From CAZCAQ01 sp964540135 (GTDB lineage: Bacteria > Patescibacteriota > WWE3 > UBA101185 > UBA10185), in NCBI GenBank assembly GCA_964540135.1, contig CAZILK010000014.1, forward strand, positions 1-25,545: a stretch of 25,545 nt of DNA, read 5' to 3'. The position numbers and the translations under genes were made by a program. The notes under the pieces were generated by a model. The model had not been told where the DNA came from, searched no databases, and saw only the letters and a list, made by a program, of their open reading frames with translations. Shown piece after piece: positions 1-7,497 of the stretch; within the stretch, counting starts at the first letter, position 1, and every line of letters starts with the position of its first letter.

Positions 1-54
1 AAGAAACCAGGTCTTCGTGGAGCTCGCCGTAGTCCACAATGGGCAAAGCGTTAA
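1..54 (+). CDS. rpsI: 30S ribosomal protein S9 (uS9), C-terminal end only
   Basis: The first 17 codons and stop of the window translate to KKPGLRGARRSPQWAKR. This is the strongly conserved basic C-terminal tail of ribosomal protein S9, which reaches the P site of the 30S subunit and ends in a K/S-K-R tripeptide. Only the tail is present; the start lies upstream of the window. It is followed directly by an intrinsic terminator, so it is the last gene of its operon, presumably the usual rplM-rpsI pair (inferred). The ID rests on a short but distinctive peptide. Confidence 0.85.
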   Translation, partial: KKPGLRGARRSPQWAKR

Positions 55-75
55 AATATCTTATAAATATGATAG

Positions 76-100
76 AAATCCCCGTAATTTGGGGATTTTT
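76..100 (+). terminator. intrinsic terminator after rpsI
   Basis: An 8-bp perfect stem (76-83 with 91-98, AAATCCCC/GGGGATTT) with a 7-nt loop is followed by Ts. It closes the ribosomal protein operon and abuts the next promoter. Confidence 0.85.
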
Positions 101-104
101 ATTA

Positions 105-133
105 TTGACAAAATTCTTCTCGGGCTGTATAAT
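105..133 (+). promoter_or_regulatory. sigma-70 type promoter for the SPFH operon
   Basis: A consensus TTGACA (105-110), 17-bp spacer and TATAAT (128-133) give a near-perfect housekeeping promoter. The expected start is near 140, leaving a leader of about 84 nt before the first gene. Confidence 0.85.
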
Positions 134-223
134 ATTTTGTTAAATAAGTTTTTTATTTAACCATCTACTAGATGAGTAATCTTGTGTGATGATGTTTTTG
201 TAGTTTAAAGCGGAGGATAATAC

Positions 224-418
224 ATGTTACTGCGAGTAATGGTTTTTGGGCTCGCTGCACTATTCTTGATTCTTATCATTTCACAGGTGGTTTACCCGCT
301 TGTGACTAACACGAGATTTTTTCCGCTGTTTACAAAACCGCGCGAGTTAGAAGGTAAGAATCCACAAGGATCAGGCAGCAGTAAACGCACTAAGAATAGA
401 GTGTCAAATTGGCGATAG
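224..418 (+). CDS. small single-pass membrane protein, unknown function
   Basis: This is a 64-residue protein I do not recognise. A strong hydrophobic segment covers about residues 3-26. A basic, hydrophilic C-terminal tail rich in Lys, Arg, Ser and Gly follows. This suggests one membrane helix with a short soluble tail. A GGAGG at 211-215 sits 8 nt before the ATG, so the start is well supported. It is the first gene after the promoter at 105-133 and lies 20 nt upstream of the SPFH protein. Small membrane partners are often co-transcribed with SPFH scaffold proteins, so a partner role is a reasonable inference, but nothing in the sequence proves it. Confidence 0.7.
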   Translation: MLLRVMVFGLAALFLILIISQVVYPLVTNTRFFPLFTKPRELEGKNPQGSGSSKRTKNRVSNWR

Positions 419-438
419 ACCTAAGGAGAAATGACGAA

Positions 439-1686
439 ATGGCTAAAAGAGGAATGTTTGGTGGTGATGAGGGTGATGAAGAGGTTCAGAGTGGCAGAGG
501 TTTCTTCCGGTCGCCGGTCGGTAAAATTACCGGTCTGGCGTTCACGGCTGTTTTCTCGATAGTGCTTCTCATCAGCCTCTTTTGGATGTTTGAAGGTATT
601 GATGCTGGCGAAGTCGTCGTAATTCAGTCGCCGGGTGGTTCACTGACGTGGTATACTACTCCGGGAATTAAATGGCAGGGATTTGGTAAGGTCACGCGCT
701 ATCACAAGCGTGCTCAGTATGAATTTTTCATGAATGATGACCCGAAACAATCTAAAGCTCTTAAGATTCGATTTAACGACGGCGCACACGCTGATATCTC
801 TGGTTCCATCGCTTGGGAAATGCCGCTCGATGAAGAACATCTCAATGATATTCATAGTCGCTATGGCAGCCAAGAAGCGGTTCAGCAACAGCTTATCAAA
901 ACCGTTGTGGACAAAGCGGTCTATATGACTGGTCCACTCATGACTTCAAAAGAGTCGTATGCGGAAAAAAGACCGATGTTGCTTAACTACTTCGAGGATC
1001 AGATCCAGAACGGCGTTTATATGACCGTGACGGTTCAGGAAAAGCAGATTGATTCATTAACGAATTCTGAGAAGTTGGTGAACGTCGTGCAAATTGTTAA
1101 GGCACAAGACGGCACATCACGGCGAACTGAAGAGTCGCCGCTTCACACATTCGGTATCAAAGCGTTTAATCCTTCAATCAATGAGGTGAGATACACCAAA
1201 GAGGTTGATGATCAGATCCAGACCCAGCAAAAGGCAGCGATGGATGTGATTACTGCAATCGCTCAGGCGAAGAAAGCCGATCAGGATGCTATTACTGCGG
1301 AACGCAATGGTCAAGCCAATGCTGCCACGGCAAAGTGGGAACAGGAAGTGGAAAAAGCCAGAGCCAAAGTTAAAGTGGAAACTGCCGAGCTATATAAGCA
1401 GGAGCAGATCCTGCGAGGCGAAGGCGATGCCGCTTACCGTCGCGCTCTGATGACCGCTGACGGTGCACTCGACAAGAAGCTCGAAGCTTACTTGAAGGCA
1501 ACCGAGATGTACACTAACGCGATGGCGAAGTATCCGGGTAACTGGGTGCCGAGTATCGTTATGGGTGGTGGTAACGGCGGTAACAGCAATGGCGCACTTA
1601 ACCTCATGGACTTTTTGACCGCAAAGACGGCAAATGACCTCGGGCTGAGTCTGAAGAACCAAACGGGGAATCAGACACAGAAGTAA
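439..1686 (+). CDS. SPFH/band 7 (prohibitin/HflK-like) membrane scaffold protein
   Basis: A 415-residue protein with an N-terminal acidic cytoplasmic stretch, one membrane helix at about residues 31-50, a band-7/SPFH fold region (about 52-270) and a long Ala/Lys/Glu-rich coiled-coil region (about 270-370). A Gly/Asn-rich tail follows. SPFH proteins form oligomeric membrane microdomain scaffolds and often modulate proteases. The ATG at 439 is preferred because AAGGAG lies at 423-428. An in-frame TTG at 409 would overlap the upstream gene and has no ribosome binding site. Its codons are visibly richer in G and C than those of the adjacent surface-protein gene. The family call is by architecture and the motif of membrane helix then EGIDAGEVVVIQSPGG; the exact subfamily is uncertain. 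Confidence 0.75.
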   Translation: MAKRGMFGGDEGDEEVQSGRGFFRSPVGKITGLAFTAVFSIVLLISLFWMFEGIDAGEVVVIQSPGGSLTWYTTPGIKWQGFGKVTRYHKRAQYEFFMNDDPKQSKALKIRFNDGAHADISGSIAWEMPLDEEHLNDIHSRYGSQEAVQQQLIKTVVDKAVYMTGPLMTSKESYAEKRPMLLNYFEDQIQNGVYMTVTVQEKQIDSLTNSEKLVNVVQIVKAQDGTSRRTEESPLHTFGIKAFNPSINEVRYTKEVDDQIQTQQKAAMDVITAIAQAKKADQDAITAERNGQANAATAKWEQEVEKARAKVKVETAELYKQEQILRGEGDAAYRRALMTADGALDKKLEAYLKATEMYTNAMAKYPGNWVPSIVMGGGNGGNSNGALNLMDFLTAKTANDLGLSLKNQTGNQTQK

Positions 1687-1705
1687 CATCGTGTATTTTT
1701 AATGA

Positions 1706-1739
1706 AAACAGCTTGGTTTCGGCCAAGCTGTTTCTTTTG
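1706..1739. terminator. bidirectional intrinsic terminator between convergent genes
   Basis: An 11-bp perfect stem (1706-1716 with 1723-1733) with a 6-nt loop has Ts on the + strand side and an A-rich upstream flank. It can stop both the SPFH operon and the convergent DUF1761 gene. Confidence 0.85.
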
Positions 1740-1750
1740 TTACAATGATG

Positions 1751-2239
1751 TTACATCATGTAAAATTGGTCGATGTAGTTGGACCATCGCTCCATTGTAA
1801 GGGCAATGGTGATACCAAAGACTAGTAACACTGCTAGGTAGTAACCTAAGTCTATGGCAACATATTTGAACGGTTTATGTTCCCATAATTTTCGTCCGTA
1901 GATGATTGGAGCTGCAAACCCAATCCATGCTAAGAATCCGTAATATGTACCACTTAGGATTTGATCTGCGGTCCCACCGCTCCACCAGATACCATAGAAG
2001 TACGCAAAGACATAACTCATGAAGAGCGCTCCAATAAACATTTGGAGATAAGCAGGTCCGGCAGATTTTTTCATCTGCTTTACCTTTGCGGTATCTTTTG
2101 GATCTACTCCAATTCCTTTCATCCAAAGATTTCCGAATAGCGGGCCGTACCAGATACTGCCAATTATCATGGCCAGTACAGCGTTTAGAGCTACTGCCAG
2201 TAGATTTACATTTGGCAGATAGTATATAAGATCTTGCAT
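1751..2239 (-). CDS. DUF1761-like integral membrane protein
   Basis: A 162-residue protein with four predicted membrane helices (about 12-35, 62-85, 95-115 and 130-152). The N-terminal pattern NAVLAMIIGSIWYGPLFGNLWMK is characteristic of DUF1761 (PF08570), whose function is unknown. The start has AAAGGAAA (minus strand, 2252-2245) upstream. A small GGCAA/TTGCC hairpin (2252-2265) sits just before the ribosome binding site. The gene is alone on its strand, divergent from the surface-protein gene and convergent with the SPFH operon. No transport substrate can be read from the sequence. Confidence 0.7.
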   Translation of the reverse strand: MQDLIYYLPNVNLLAVALNAVLAMIIGSIWYGPLFGNLWMKGIGVDPKDTAKVKQMKKSAGPAYLQMFIGALFMSYVFAYFYGIWWSGGTADQILSGTYYGFLAWIGFAAPIIYGRKLWEHKPFKYVAIDLGYYLAVLLVFGITIALTMERWSNYIDQFYMM

Positions 2240-2284
2240 TTTTGTTTCCTTTTGCCTTGCGGCAATTAATTTGCTATTTATTTT

Positions 2285-2293
2285 ATTTTAACA
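2285..2293 (-). promoter_or_regulatory. possible extended -10 promoter for the DUF1761 gene
   Basis: The minus strand reads TGTTAAAAT, an extended -10 (TGn plus TAAAAT), about 50 nt before the start codon. No good -35 was found. Confidence 0.4.
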
Positions 2294-2315
2294 TTCAATC
2301 GTGATCATAGTAAGT

Positions 2316-2332
2316 TGCAAATATCATTTGCA
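2316..2332. promoter_or_regulatory. inverted repeat, candidate operator
   Basis: TGCAAAT-ATC-ATTTGCA is a perfect 7-bp inverted repeat in the divergent intergenic region, about 40 bp upstream of the surface-protein -35 box. It could bind a dimeric regulator. No regulator is identified. Confidence 0.35.
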
Positions 2333-2370
2333 TTTTAATTATGGGAAGTTTATAATTAAAGCAATTAAAC

Positions 2371-2399
2371 TTGACAAAAATTGTGGTTAGCAGTATAAT
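2371..2399 (+). promoter_or_regulatory. strong promoter of the LPRTG surface-protein gene
   Basis: TTGACA (2371-2376), a 17-bp spacer and TATAAT (2394-2399) form a consensus promoter. It shows that the in-frame TTG at 2371 is a -35 box, not a start codon. The predicted start near 2406 leaves a 22-nt leader with no Shine-Dalgarno. Confidence 0.85.
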
Positions 2400-2427
2400 C
2401 ACAAGATTTATTATTAATCATATATAT

Positions 2428-5400
2428 ATGAATAAATATGGTATCTCGGAAGCCAAATCCAGAGTTGGTTTCAAGACATATGCGGTTCAAAAGAATGCGT
2501 CTATAAATAGACAATCTCTCCGAGGTTGGCTACTTAAAGGCGCTGTTTTTGTTTCCGCGTTTTCTCTGGTGGTTTCAGTTTTTACACCTGTAGGTGTTAT
2601 GAATATCGCTCAAGCTAATCATGATCCATATAATGGACAGGTGTTTGTAAAAGATAATAAAAACCATAAAGTTGATATTTGTCATGCTCCAGAGGGTCAG
2701 GACGGATCAAAATATAATCAACAAAATGTTGATATAGATTCAATTTTTAAAAACAATGGCCATAACAGTCATTCCTCAGATATTATTCCTCCTTTCCACT
2801 ATAAGGATAAGAACAATTCAACGAATGTGGTTTCATATCCTGGAAAAAATTGGACAGGTGCGAATGAAGAAATTTGGGGTGCTGATTGTAAAACAGCCTA
2901 TTTAACTTTAGTTAAGGGAGTAGATGGTGGCAATGCAAGTGCTACTGACTGGACTCTTTCTGCAGACGGTCCAATAAATATTTCTGGGTCCACTGGAAAT
3001 GCTGCTATTACAAATAAACTAGTCCCTACTGGTACTTATACTCTTTCAGAGTCAGGTGGTCCAAATAATTATACTCCTTCGGATTGGACCTGTGTAGAAA
3101 AAAAGAATAATCAAAATGATCAACCAGTTGCAGTCGCCAATAGTCAAGTAACAATCCAAAAAGATAAGAAAATCGTTTGTACTATCGTAAACACTTATGA
3201 TGCTGGTGAACCTGATCCGGATCCATGTGATTTAGATAAGCAGAATCAGGTAAATGATGACGATTGTGAAGAACCAGATCCTTGTGATGAGCAGAATATA
3301 CAGACTGATAACAATGACGATTGTGAAGAACCAGATCCTTGTGATGAGCAGAATATACAGACTGATAACAATGACGATTGTGAAGATCCAAATCCTTGTG
3401 ATGATATTCAAACTCAAGGTATTGTTGAACCTTGCCCACCAAAAGAATTAAAAGTCAAAATTCTTAAGGTTTGGGAAGGTTACGAAGGATTACCTTCAAA
3501 TCATGATGATATAACTCTAACTGTAGACAGCAGTGCTGATGATGAAGAAAATTGTAAATATGAAAAAGGTGATTTAGATTGTGAAATTGACTTTTATGAA
3601 GGCTCTACTATTGATGTAGAGGAAACGGGACTCCCAGCAGGATGGGAAGTTGATCCTGCGACAGTGGGGAATGAAATCGTTCCTAATTGTTCTAATGATC
3701 ATGAAGAAGATATTCAGTCTAAACGTTTAGGTAAAGACGATGATGAAGACAATGACGATGATTTCGATTGTACTCATACAGTGATTAATCGTTATCAAGA
3801 TCCAAAACCATGTGGCCAAGAATTGGTTATAAATGGTGGTTTCGAATTACCAGAAGTTACAGCAAGTCAGGGCTGGGATATATTCCCATCTGGTTCTGTA
3901 GGCATGGGTTGGTCTGTGGATTGGATTAACGAGGGTGAAGACACTCCAGACATCGGAAATATGGAATTGCATGAAGGAGTTAATGGCTGGGATTCTCACT
4001 CTGGAAACCAACATACCGAATTAGACTCTGATTGGGGTGGTCCTACAAGTAACCAAAGTGGTGAAGATGCTTCCGTTAGAATTTACCAAGATTTAATTAC
4101 TAAAGTTGGTAGTACTTATACAGTTAAATTCTGGACATCGCCTCGTCCAGGTATTAGCGCAGATCAAAATAAGATCCAATTTAAAGTCGGTAACTTAATC
4201 GACTTGACCGTAAATGAAGTTGCTGGTGGCGATGATACCGTGTGGACAGAGCATGTTTATACTTTCATAGCAAATGCTGGTGTTACCCGACTTTCTTTCG
4301 CTGATGCTGGGTCTGGAAATTCACTTGGTGGTTTTCTGGATGATGTAAGCGTAAAGGAAGATTGTCTATCTGATGTTACAGTTTGTAAAGTTGATAATGC
4401 GAAAACACCAAACCCACTTTCTGGTTGGACAGTAATGCTTAAAGGTGACAAATTAGAAACTGTTTCTGTTGATTCTGCATTAATTGGTGGTGCAAATTCA
4501 ACAAATACTTTAGAATCAGGGCAAACTTATTTAATTGTTGCTAAAGGAACTTGGCAGAATAGAACTTTTGAAAATGTTGATGCACGATTTACTACCCCTG
4601 ATAGTTGGGCAACTCAATTAGAAGCACCTCAGGGTGGTTATCCAGATAATCTGTTAGAACTTCAAGTTGATGGTCAATTCGTTGATTGGAGTTCTTATTC
4701 CTCTACACATGAATATAATGTAGTGGTGACTGGTGACGGTACAACTGCAAACTTTGGTGTGTTTGATGGTGATGCTAATACAAATACTCAAAACCCATCA
4801 TGGTTTGGTGACAATATTGGCTCCTTAACAGTTGATATTTACCCAGTTTACACAGGTGTTACAGGTGAGAACGGTTGTGTAACTATCGAGGATGTCCCTT
4901 ATGATACTTACAAGCTAGATGAAATTATGCAGGATGGCTGGGAAAATGTTTCTGGACAAGGTCGCACTGTAACAGTGAATGAATCTGTAGAGCCAGGTAT
5001 CGAACAGGAAAATCAGTTTAAATTGGTTAACGAATGTACAAGTGAAGAGTGTGAAGGTCCTATGCTTCACTTAATCAAAGTTGTTTGTCAGGAATATAAT
5101 GATGTTCAAGGAAATGCTGACGCAGATAATGCTGATGATACCGGAGAAAAATACACAGAATTTTGGAACTACAACAACGGTACTTTTAGTCCATCTCCAT
5201 TAATCAATGGCTTTGTTCACCCGAATGAAATTCCTGTAGACGATGAAGGTAAAGACTGTTCAAGAGCTGATGGCTGGAAATTTAAACTTGCTAGCAACTT
5301 TGACCAAACTAACGATGTACAAGAATACACAACGGTTAATGGGGAATATATGACTCCTATTTCAGAATTACCTGAAGCTTTGCAACAGGCAATCCGTGGT

Positions 5401-6840
5401 GAAAATGAAAAGACTTTGTGGATTAGTGAAGTAGAACAGGATTATTTTGGTTTTGCTGCTCTTCGTTGTTATAATGACGCACTTAATGGTGATAACTTAG
5501 AATATATAAATATTGGTGATAATAACCCTGATCATATTTACTGTATCGCTTACAATGTAGAATTAGAAAAGCCTTGTGTAGAAGAACGTGTACCAGTTGC
5601 TTTAATCAGTGAAACTGACACTAATACTGCAGGTTATACCACTTCTAATCCTACCGCAGGTCCATTAAACCCATCCAATTATGAAGGCGGGTTTGTGAAC
5701 TCTGCTCTAGCTAACACCGTGATTCCACCATGGATAGATCCTGCCGGCTTTGCGCCGTTTACAGGTTCTGGTGCAAAGTGGATTTCTACAAACTCCATGC
5801 ATCCTGGCCAGCAAGGTGGGGAAGGTGGAGATGAAGATCAATGGCGCTTGTTCCAAAAGAAATTTACTGTGCCTTCAGGAGTTAATGTAACTCCGGGCAC
5901 AATCTATTTCACTGCAGATAATGCTGTTTCGGTTTATTTGAATGGCAGTCTGATTGATGATACTTCTGAGAATTTAGGTACTTTCGACACACCACATCCT
6001 CAGAATCCATACCAAGTATTTACAGGTGTTTATTCAACGACATTTACACCAGTTGCTGGACAAGAGAATACTTTAGAATTCGTTGTTCGTAATTCTGGCG
6101 GTGAATATGGAGAAAACCCAACAGCATTGTTATACAGAGCAGACTTTGTTTATACAATCGATTGTGGTGGTGGTAATGAAGAAGGATTTGATATATCGGG
6201 TATTGTATACAATGACCAAGATCAAGATAATACTAAAGATGCAGAAGAGCCGGGATTACCTAATTGGACTGTAAATCTATTTGAGTTTAATGATGGTGAA
6301 AGTTTAGTAGATGATGAATTATCTGATTCTGATGGTAATTATCTGTTCTCAAACTTAGATGCTGGGTGTTACATTGTTCGTGAGGTTCCTAAGGAAAATT
6401 GGACACAAACTGAGCCTAATGTAATAAACCATGAATATTTTGTTTCCCTAGGTAATGCTAAATGCCCATTCGTTGATGATGTAAGTTATAGCGAAGGTTT
6501 GGTTACAGGTTTATTCATTAAAACAGCTCATGCAGCTGATAGTAATATCATTTTTGCAGAAGGTGATGCAGTTGGTTTAAACTTTGGTAACTATACAACT
6601 GATGGTTCTAGCACAAGTGGCGGTGGTGGTGGATCCCGTTCTAGTGGATCCCGTGATGATGACGATGGTCGTGTATTAGGTGACTCAACCGGTCTTCCAT
6701 ACAAGCAACCAGAAGTTCTTGGTGCTTCTACCGAACTTCCACGTACTGGAACTCCTATCTCTGCGATCTTAATGCTTCTAGCTTCTTTGGGAATTATCTT
6801 AGTTCCTTCTGCAGTGAAAGCAAAACGTTCGCAAGAATAA
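2428..6840 (+). CDS. large secreted multidomain surface protein with LPRTG sorting signal
   Basis: A 1,470-residue secreted protein. It begins with a long signal peptide (about 1-63, cleavage after AQA). Next comes an ICH/GHNSHSSDIIPPF module (about 70-150), a prealbumin-like Cna-B/SpaA type repeat (about 156-256) and an acidic DPCD repeat linker (261-330). A second Ig-like segment follows (341-456), then a DUF642-like carbohydrate-binding fold starting NGGFELP (462-646) and another SpaA-like domain with an inserted beta-domain (about 648-870). A further Ig-like segment precedes a PA14/galactose-binding-like domain (about 1055-1247) and an SdrD-B type domain (about 1254-1390). A Gly/Ser and Asp-rich linker leads to LPRTG (1437-1441), a hydrophobic helix and the basic tail KAKRSQE. 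This is a typical sortase substrate, likely an adhesin. The start at 2428 is set by the promoter; it has no Shine-Dalgarno. Domain names are by pattern only. Confidence 0.8.
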   Translation: MNKYGISEAKSRVGFKTYAVQKNASINRQSLRGWLLKGAVFVSAFSLVVSVFTPVGVMNIAQANHDPYNGQVFVKDNKNHKVDICHAPEGQDGSKYNQQNVDIDSIFKNNGHNSHSSDIIPPFHYKDKNNSTNVVSYPGKNWTGANEEIWGADCKTAYLTLVKGVDGGNASATDWTLSADGPINISGSTGNAAITNKLVPTGTYTLSESGGPNNYTPSDWTCVEKKNNQNDQPVAVANSQVTIQKDKKIVCTIVNTYDAGEPDPDPCDLDKQNQVNDDDCEEPDPCDEQNIQTDNNDDCEEPDPCDEQNIQTDNNDDCEDPNPCDDIQTQGIVEPCPPKELKVKILKVWEGYEGLPSNHDDITLTVDSSADDEENCKYEKGDLDCEIDFYEGSTIDVEETGLPAGWEVDPATVGNEIVPNCSNDHEEDIQSKRLGKDDDEDNDDDFDCTHTVINRYQDPKPCGQELVINGGFELPEVTASQGWDIFPSGSVGMGWSVDWINEGEDTPDIGNMELHEGVNGWDSHSGNQHTELDSDWGGPTSNQSGEDASVRIYQDLITKVGSTYTVKFWTSPRPGISADQNKIQFKVGNLIDLTVNEVAGGDDTVWTEHVYTFIANAGVTRLSFADAGSGNSLGGFLDDVSVKEDCLSDVTVCKVDNAKTPNPLSGWTVMLKGDKLETVSVDSALIGGANSTNTLESGQTYLIVAKGTWQNRTFENVDARFTTPDSWATQLEAPQGGYPDNLLELQVDGQFVDWSSYSSTHEYNVVVTGDGTTANFGVFDGDANTNTQNPSWFGDNIGSLTVDIYPVYTGVTGENGCVTIEDVPYDTYKLDEIMQDGWENVSGQGRTVTVNESVEPGIEQENQFKLVNECTSEECEGPMLHLIKVVCQEYNDVQGNADADNADDTGEKYTEFWNYNNGTFSPSPLINGFVHPNEIPVDDEGKDCSRADGWKFKLASNFDQTNDVQEYTTVNGEYMTPISELPEALQQAIRGENEKTLWISEVEQDYFGFAALRCYNDALNGDNLEYINIGDNNPDHIYCIAYNVELEKPCVEERVPVALISETDTNTAGYTTSNPTAGPLNPSNYEGGFVNSALANTVIPPWIDPAGFAPFTGSGAKWISTNSMHPGQQGGEGGDEDQWRLFQKKFTVPSGVNVTPGTIYFTADNAVSVYLNGSLIDDTSENLGTFDTPHPQNPYQVFTGVYSTTFTPVAGQENTLEFVVRNSGGEYGENPTALLYRADFVYTIDCGGGNEEGFDISGIVYNDQDQDNTKDAEEPGLPNWTVNLFEFNDGESLVDDELSDSDGNYLFSNLDAGCYIVREVPKENWTQTEPNVINHEYFVSLGNAKCPFVDDVSYSEGLVTGLFIKTAHAADSNIIFAEGDAVGLNFGNYTTDGSSTSGGGGGSRSSGSRDDDDGRVLGDSTGLPYKQPEVLGASTELPRTGTPISAILMLLASLGIILVPSAVKAKRSQE
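3268..3405 (+). repeat. 57-bp in-frame tandem repeat (acidic DPCD linker)
   Basis: Two identical 57-bp units (3268-3324 and 3325-3381) encode EEPDPCDEQNIQTDNNDDC. A partial third unit (3382-3405) follows, and a diverged copy precedes them (about 3208-3267). Identity at DNA level implies recent duplication and likely length variation. Confidence 0.9.
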
Positions 6841-6850
6841 CCGAATAGAT

Positions 6851-6880
6851 AAAAACCCCAAGTGTTACTTGGGGTTTTTT
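6851..6880 (+). terminator. intrinsic terminator after the surface-protein gene
   Basis: A 13-bp stem (6851-6863 with 6867-6879, core ACCCCAAGT/ACTTGGGGT) with a 3-nt loop ends in a T run. It is very strong. Confidence 0.9.
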
Positions 6881-6883
6881 GTA

Positions 6884-6919
6884 ATAAAAAATCCGCACAC
6901 ATTTCTATGTACGGAATTT
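6884..6919 (-). terminator. possible terminator of the small hypothetical gene
   Basis: On the minus strand an imperfect stem (TTCCGTACATA with TGTGTGCGGA, some mismatches) is followed by a six-T run and lies just past the stop at 6945. Confidence 0.45.
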
Positions 6920-6944
6920 TGAACTAGGAATCTAGCGTGAAAGA

Positions 6945-7211
6945 CTATCCTTTCCAGTCGCTTGCAGCGATTGCTGCTGCTTTCGGTAGAATATACCATT
7001 GCTTTTCCCTGCCATCATATCTAGAGAACTCTTCCAGTTCTGCAGGACTGTAGGCAATACCAGCTGCTGTGAACATACCGTTATCTACCAAACAAACAGC
7101 GACCTTATCACTTGGAATGTCCTCCCACTTTGGTGCCCAAGGAGCCTGGATGCCTTCCTTCTCCAAATAGCTTTCCTTAGAGCCGCGATCTGGGTTAATA
7201 TAATAGCCCAT
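6945..7211 (-). CDS. small conserved-looking hypothetical protein
   Basis: An 88-residue soluble protein starting MGYYINPDRGSKESYLEKEG, with a central VAVCLVDNGMFTAAGIAYSP segment and a run of aromatic residues after it. It resembles short uncharacterised proteins of bacteria and phages that begin with a YINP motif, but I cannot name a family with certainty. The ATG at 7211 is chosen because GGAGGAA (minus strand, 7227-7221) lies 9 nt upstream. A further in-frame ATG at 7229 would overlap that ribosome binding site. A consensus-like promoter (7290-7262) lies upstream, so the gene is transcribed independently of the tRNA-like RNA locus. Confidence 0.65.
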   Translation of the reverse strand: MGYYINPDRGSKESYLEKEGIQAPWAPKWEDIPSDKVAVCLVDNGMFTAAGIAYSPAELEEFSRYDGREKQWYILPKAAAIAASDWKG

Positions 7212-7261
7212 CTTTGTATTTTCCTCCATCTATAGTGTGGTTGTCTTCTGTAAGACATAAC

Positions 7262-7290
7262 ATAATAACAGAGTTTGGCAATTTTGTAAA
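7262..7290 (-). promoter_or_regulatory. promoter of the small hypothetical gene
   Basis: The minus strand has TTTACA (7290-7285), a 17-bp spacer and TATTAT (7267-7262), each 5 of 6 to consensus. The predicted start near 7255 gives a 44-nt leader with a strong ribosome binding site. Confidence 0.75.
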
Positions 7291-7301
7291 CAGTCGTAAT
7301 T

Positions 7302-7329
7302 CAAAAGAACCTCCCGCAAAAGCGAGAGG
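7302..7329 (-). terminator. intrinsic terminator of the tRNA-like RNA locus
   Basis: The minus strand forms CCTCTCGC-TTTT-GCGGGAGG (8 bp with one G-U pair) followed by TTCTTTT. It lies about 100 nt downstream of the tRNA-like segment and before the promoter of the next gene. Confidence 0.75.
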
Positions 7330-7346
7330 CTCTAGTTTTTATTTCG

Positions 7347-7489
7347 TCCGGTACGGGATTGAAAAATCGTGCTTTGACAGTTTCAAAATAACAATAAATA
7401 GTAGTGCTGTCAATGGTTAATTTTCTTGGTGGACCCGAGGAGGGTCGAACTCCCGAATTCGTGATGTCAAAGCACGATTCATCACCGGA
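7347..7489. repeat. imperfect inverted repeat with a perfect 15-nt core
   Basis: On the + strand TCCGGT (7347-7352) and AATCGTGCTTTGACA (7365-7379) recur inverted at 7465-7479 and 7484-7489. The right arm is the D/anticodon side of the tRNA-like RNA. The left arm is a near copy with a longer gap. RNA from either strand can therefore form a 15-bp helix. Confidence 0.85.
7385..7413 (-). promoter_or_regulatory. possible internal promoter downstream of the tRNA-like RNA
   Basis: The minus strand has a consensus TTGACA (7413-7408), a 17-bp spacer and a weak TATTTT (7390-7385). A start near 7378 would make a roughly 77-nt RNA. Its 5' end would be complementary to the tRNA-like anticodon region, and it would end at the terminator at 7302. 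Confidence 0.4.
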
Positions 7490-7497
7490 TCGGGCCC
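7427..7497 (-). ncRNA. tRNA-like RNA of uncertain isotype with encoded CCA (possible divergent tRNA or tRNA pseudogene)
   Basis: The minus strand has a 7-bp acceptor-type stem, GGGCCCG (7497-7491) with CGGGTCC (7437-7431), including a G3-U70 pair, then A73 and encoded CCA (7429-7427). The T arm is textbook: GGGAG, loop TTCGACC, CTCCT. The middle is abnormal. No D stem forms, and the total is 71 nt instead of about 76. The anticodon-type stem TCGTG/CACGA encloses a 9-nt loop, CTTTGACAT. Depending on register the anticodon could be TTG, TGA or GAC, so no isotype is assigned. The stem can also extend to 9 bp (GTGGGCCCG/CGGGTCCAC), which would bury the CCA. A divergent extended -10 box lies just upstream and a terminator downstream, giving a predicted transcript of about 199 nt. 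It may be a decayed tRNA or a tRNA mimic. Confidence 0.55.

Noticed and set aside
409..438. TTG start at 409 for the SPFH protein
   Set aside because: It overlaps the preceding gene and has no ribosome binding site; the ATG at 439 has AAGGAG 10 nt upstream.
2371..2427. Extended N-terminus of the surface protein from the TTG at 2371
   Set aside because: The TTG is the -35 box of a consensus promoter whose -10 follows at 17 bp, so this stretch is not translated.
3268..3405. CRISPR-like or mobile repeat
   Set aside because: Units are in-frame multiples of 3, directly adjacent with no spacers, and encode a protein linker.
3182..3451. Open frames on either strand across the acidic repeat
   Set aside because: They are shadows of the repetitive DNA in the surface-protein gene.
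7017..7420. Short + strand open frames between the small gene and the tRNA-like RNA
   Set aside because: No ribosome binding sites and overlap with the minus-strand gene, promoter and terminator.
7427..7497. tmRNA, SRP RNA or 6S RNA
   Set aside because: The tRNA-like piece is too short and has no tag reading frame or SRP signature; the arms do not match 6S structure.
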